From Bauldia sp965232525 (lineage in GTDB: Bacteria > Pseudomonadota > Alphaproteobacteria > Rhizobiales > Kaistiaceae), in NCBI RefSeq assembly GCF_965232525.1, contig NZ_OZ246980.1, forward strand, positions 1,922,001 to 1,986,000: 64,000 bases of DNA. Direction: 5' to 3'. Of the stretch, positions 62,981 to 64,000 are shown in pieces. A program made the position numbers and the translations under genes. How positions within the stretch are numbered: position 1 is the first letter of the stretch; each line of letters begins with the position of its first letter. Below the pieces are notes generated by a model that did no database searches, was not told the origin of the DNA, and worked only from the letters and a program-made list of their open reading frames with translations.

Positions 62981-63478
62981 TTAGGCGATCAAAATGATAT
63001 CGTCTTCAAGGTCTTTGAGATTACCATTTTCTGCGTAATTCTCGAGATGAACTTGATAACCTTCTTTGCCTTTGCCAAATCCATCTTTATCAAGACTCAA
63101 ATCAACGCGAAAATCGTCTCTGTTGTGGGAAACGTTGTCAATGACTTGCTTGACAGAGTTGTATCCGTACGACTTTGAGATATAGAGCTTATCCTTGCCC
63201 GGCTCGAAGTCCTTGATCCGGTCGTCGCCAAGCTTCCCGCCTTCGTAGTAAAACTTGTCCTTGCCGGCGCCACCGTACATATCGTCAGAGCCCTTGCCGG
63301 CGAAGAATTTATCCTTGCCGTCGCCGCCGAAAACGGTGTCATCGCCACCACCGTCGAAAATCTTATCGTTTCCTTTTTTGCCTTTGATTAGATCGTTGCC
63401 GCCCTTTCCTTTCAAGATGTCGTTTTTGTTCGTGCCTTTTAGCTTGTCGTCGCCATTCGTGCCAATACGCTTAGCCAT
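62981..63478 (-). CDS. Small lysine-rich RTX calcium-binding protein
   Basis: A 165-residue protein of RTX nonapeptides with no signal peptide, so probably secreted by a type I system. From residue 5 the repeats follow almost without linker: 'GTNGDDKLK', 'GTNKNDILK', 'GKGGNDLIK', 'GKKGNDKIF', 'GGDGKDKFF', 'AGKGSDDMYGGAGKDKFYY'. Lysine takes many variable positions, unlike the acidic repeats of typical RTX proteins. The C-terminal 60 residues end 'DLEDDIILIA', resembling a secretion signal. ATG 63478 follows AGGAG. Codon use is more AT-rich than its neighbours, suggesting later acquisition. Confidence 0.88.
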   Translation of the reverse strand: MAKRIGTNGDDKLKGTNKNDILKGKGGNDLIKGKKGNDKIFDGGGDDTVFGGDGKDKFFAGKGSDDMYGGAGKDKFYYEGGKLGDDRIKDFEPGKDKLYISKSYGYNSVKQVIDNVSHNRDDFRVDLSLDKDGFGKGKEGYQVHLENYAENGNLKDLEDDIILIA

Positions 63479-63639
63479 GTCTCTCGCTCCTAATGGTTTG
63501 GTCGCCCACATTGCATGAGCGAATACAAGACGCAGCATCCCTATCGCGACGATTTATACTATCGGTCGCGTCCCAAAAAGCATCGATCAACTGATGCCGG
63601 TCTAGGCCGGGGGTGCTACGCCAGTTGGCCATTACTGTC

Positions 63640-63655
63640 TGTGACCGGCGTCACA
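63640..63655. promoter_or_regulatory. CRP/FNR-type operator, full consensus
   Basis: TGTGACCGGCGTCACA matches TGTGA-N6-TCACA at all ten positions and is embedded in the 7-bp inverted repeat CTGTGAC-CGGC-GTCACAG. It lies 162 bp upstream of the small RTX gene. Further GTGAC/GTCAC half-sites and a GTCACGTGAC palindrome occur at 63769-63792. Confidence 0.55.
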
Positions 63656-63673
63656 GGGGATCGGAAACGGGAG

Positions 63674-63701
63674 AAAAAACCATTGCCGTCCAACGGCATG
63701 G
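63674..63701 (-). terminator. Intrinsic terminator-like hairpin, minus strand
   Basis: On the minus strand CCATGCCGT-TGG-ACGGCAATGG forms a 9-bp stem with one bulged base, followed by TTTTTT. It would end a leftward transcript coming from the right, but no leftward protein gene is visible between here and the window end. Confidence 0.5.
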
Positions 63702-63988
63702 CGAACAAATGCGCGTTCGGCTTCAAGCCGATTTGGGCGCTCCGACGGCGGGCGCAACACCCGAATCTGTCACGTGACCGTTCTCCGGTCACGCCTGACG
63801 GGGGCGCTTCGCCTCTATGTGTCCCCTGGATAGGTGACCCGGTTGCCGTTGTCTTTGACGCCCGTCACAGAAGCTTGTGTCGTTGGTCACTATGCAAGAC
63901 GGTTGTTTCGCTGGCTGCACCCATGCTCCAAAGGGCGGCGGGCCGGGCGTTCGATTGGCTCCGTAAAATCGGTATCGCGGGGAGGTTC

Positions 63989-64000
63989 ATGCGGATTGTA
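63989..64000 (+). CDS. Possible start of a rightward gene at the window edge
   Basis: ATG 63989 follows a strong GGGGAGG ribosome site by three bases and reads Met-Arg-Ile-Val before the window ends. Nothing can be said of the product. The 500 bp before it hold only regulatory-looking palindromes and no other gene. Confidence 0.35.

Overview
The window is GC-rich chromosomal DNA from an alphaproteobacterium. The support is the carB-greA and trxB-LysR gene orders, the DUF992, DUF2849 and DUF934 proteins, and REP-like intergenic repeats of a kind common in that class. Hyphomicrobiales or a neighbouring order is my best guess. No rRNA, tRNA, insertion sequence or CRISPR array was seen. Most genes are ordinary core or transport genes.

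Layout, left to right. (1) 1-719: truncated TRAP-type solute-binding gene. (2) 930-5829: assimilatory sulfate operon on the minus strand, cysG > DUF2849 > cysI > cysH > DUF934. (3) 6144-8112: a conspicuously AT-rich insert with an AAA ATPase broken by one in-frame TAG and an overlapping TOPRIM/DUF4276-like gene. It resembles a two-gene anti-phage module. A frameshifted SEC-C gene relic follows. (4) 8592-14204: small secreted proteins, a phytochelatin-synthase-like cysteine peptidase, a PAS protein, a cupin and a DHA2-type exporter. (5) 14215-17568: aspT-aspD, an aspartate/alanine exchange and decarboxylation pair. (6) 17706-25213: a VOC-GNAT fusion, DUF72, carboxylesterase, RlpA, an RTX/cadherin-like protein, a DUF922 putative protease and REP-type repeats. 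(7) 25301-28348: modE-like regulator and modABC, with a Mo-box-like inverted repeat at the modA start. (8) 28393-37678: orphan sugar ABC ATPase, aspartate aminotransferase, dienelactone hydrolase, CorA, an EF-G paralogue and the molybdoenzyme MsrP.

(9) 37725-55252 is a catabolic island for uronic/aldaric acids or their oligomers. It holds a complete Dpp/Opp-type importer with mannonate dehydratase and an NAD-dependent epimerase/dehydrogenase, and a mannonate-dehydratase-like enolase-superfamily enzyme. It also holds a PQQ dehydrogenase-cytochrome c fusion, a sugar-binding protein with a single-chain MalF-MalG permease, a glucarate-dehydratase-like enzyme and an RraA-like aldolase. Both importers carry a strong hairpin directly after the binding-protein gene.

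(10) 55491-62576: a candidate structured RNA with an intrinsic terminator, then LysR-trxB, a GNAT gene, greA and carB. (11) 62981-64000: a small lysine-rich RTX protein with a TGTGA-N6-TCACA site upstream, and possibly the first codons of a rightward gene at the edge.

Most interesting for follow-up: the ATPase/TOPRIM module with its nonsense codon, the fused permease lacking an ATPase gene, the candidate RNA at 55511-55660, and the Mo-box that overlaps the modA start codon. All functional statements come from reading motifs by eye; no database search was run.
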